A DNA stretch of 64,000 bases from Lota lota. Taxonomy: Eukaryota; Chordata; Actinopteri; Gadiformes; Lotidae. The notes below the pieces were generated by a model. It ran no database searches. It saw only the letters and a list, made by a program, of their open reading frames with translations, and was not told where the DNA came from. Both the position numbers and the translations under genes were made by a program. The stretch covers positions 7,928,616-7,992,615 of the forward strand of contig JACYXH010000772.1 of the NCBI GenBank assembly GCA_026745465.1. Direction: 5' to 3'. Each line of letters starts with the position of its first letter. Within the stretch, counting starts at the first letter, position 1. Of the stretch, positions 63,951 through 64,000 are shown piece after piece.

Positions 63951-64000
63951 AGTGATGCTAGTGATGCTCTGGTTTAGCTAGTGCTCCATGCTACAGCCAT

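Overview
This is a window of vertebrate nuclear DNA, almost certainly from a ray-finned (teleost) fish. The evidence is five intron-bearing genes with GT-AG splice sites, tRNA-derived SINEs, L2/CR1-type LINE remnants, small fold-back DNA elements, and many long pure dinucleotide tracts. Several of those tracts exceed 100 bp. Such tracts suggest a lineage with unusually many short tandem repeats, such as the cods, but that placement is only an inference.

Layout. (1) 0.8-2.4 kb, minus strand: aqp11, an aquaporin-11 water/glycerol channel in three exons. (2) 3.9-20.9 kb, plus strand: brca2. All 26 coding exons can be followed with matching phases, giving a 2,707-residue protein with the PALB2-binding tryptophan motif, about eight BRC (RAD51-binding) repeats in the large exon, and the helical/OB/tower DNA-binding region. 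(3) 21.2-22.8 kb: a SINE and a decayed L2-like LINE. (4) 23.1-26.6 kb, plus strand: n4bp2l2, with a P-loop kinase-like domain. BRCA2 and N4BP2L2 are also neighbours in tetrapods. (5) 26.8-33.8 kb: intergenic DNA with a teleost MITE, a possible CpG-rich promoter near 29.5 kb and a second 5'-truncated LINE. (6) 33.9-37.3 kb, plus strand: trmt9b, a tRNA-methyltransferase-9-like SAM enzyme. (7) 38.6-41.5 kb, minus strand: a histone-deacetylase-fold gene of the class IV/bacterial-like type, best matched to the fish gene hdac12. It is tail-to-tail with trmt9b and the putative poly(A) signals are about 30 bp apart. (8) 41.5-50.1 kb: gene-poor DNA full of satellites. (9) 50.1 kb to the right edge, plus strand: the 5' exons of a DLC-family RhoGAP/START gene, probably stard13, which continues beyond the window.

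The genes are not one pathway. They share synteny: BRCA2, N4BP2L2 and STARD13 lie together on human 13q13, whereas TRMT9B lies beside DLC1, the STARD13 paralogue, on 8p22. The most interesting non-gene signal is that several introns carry tandem duplications that straddle splice sites, producing decoy donors or acceptors (aqp11, brca2, n4bp2l2, possibly stard13). A second signal is that at least five 3' splice sites sit directly behind TG-rich tracts. There are also three fold-back elements, one with 41-bp perfect arms and one 289-bp near-palindrome. I found no clearly new protein system.
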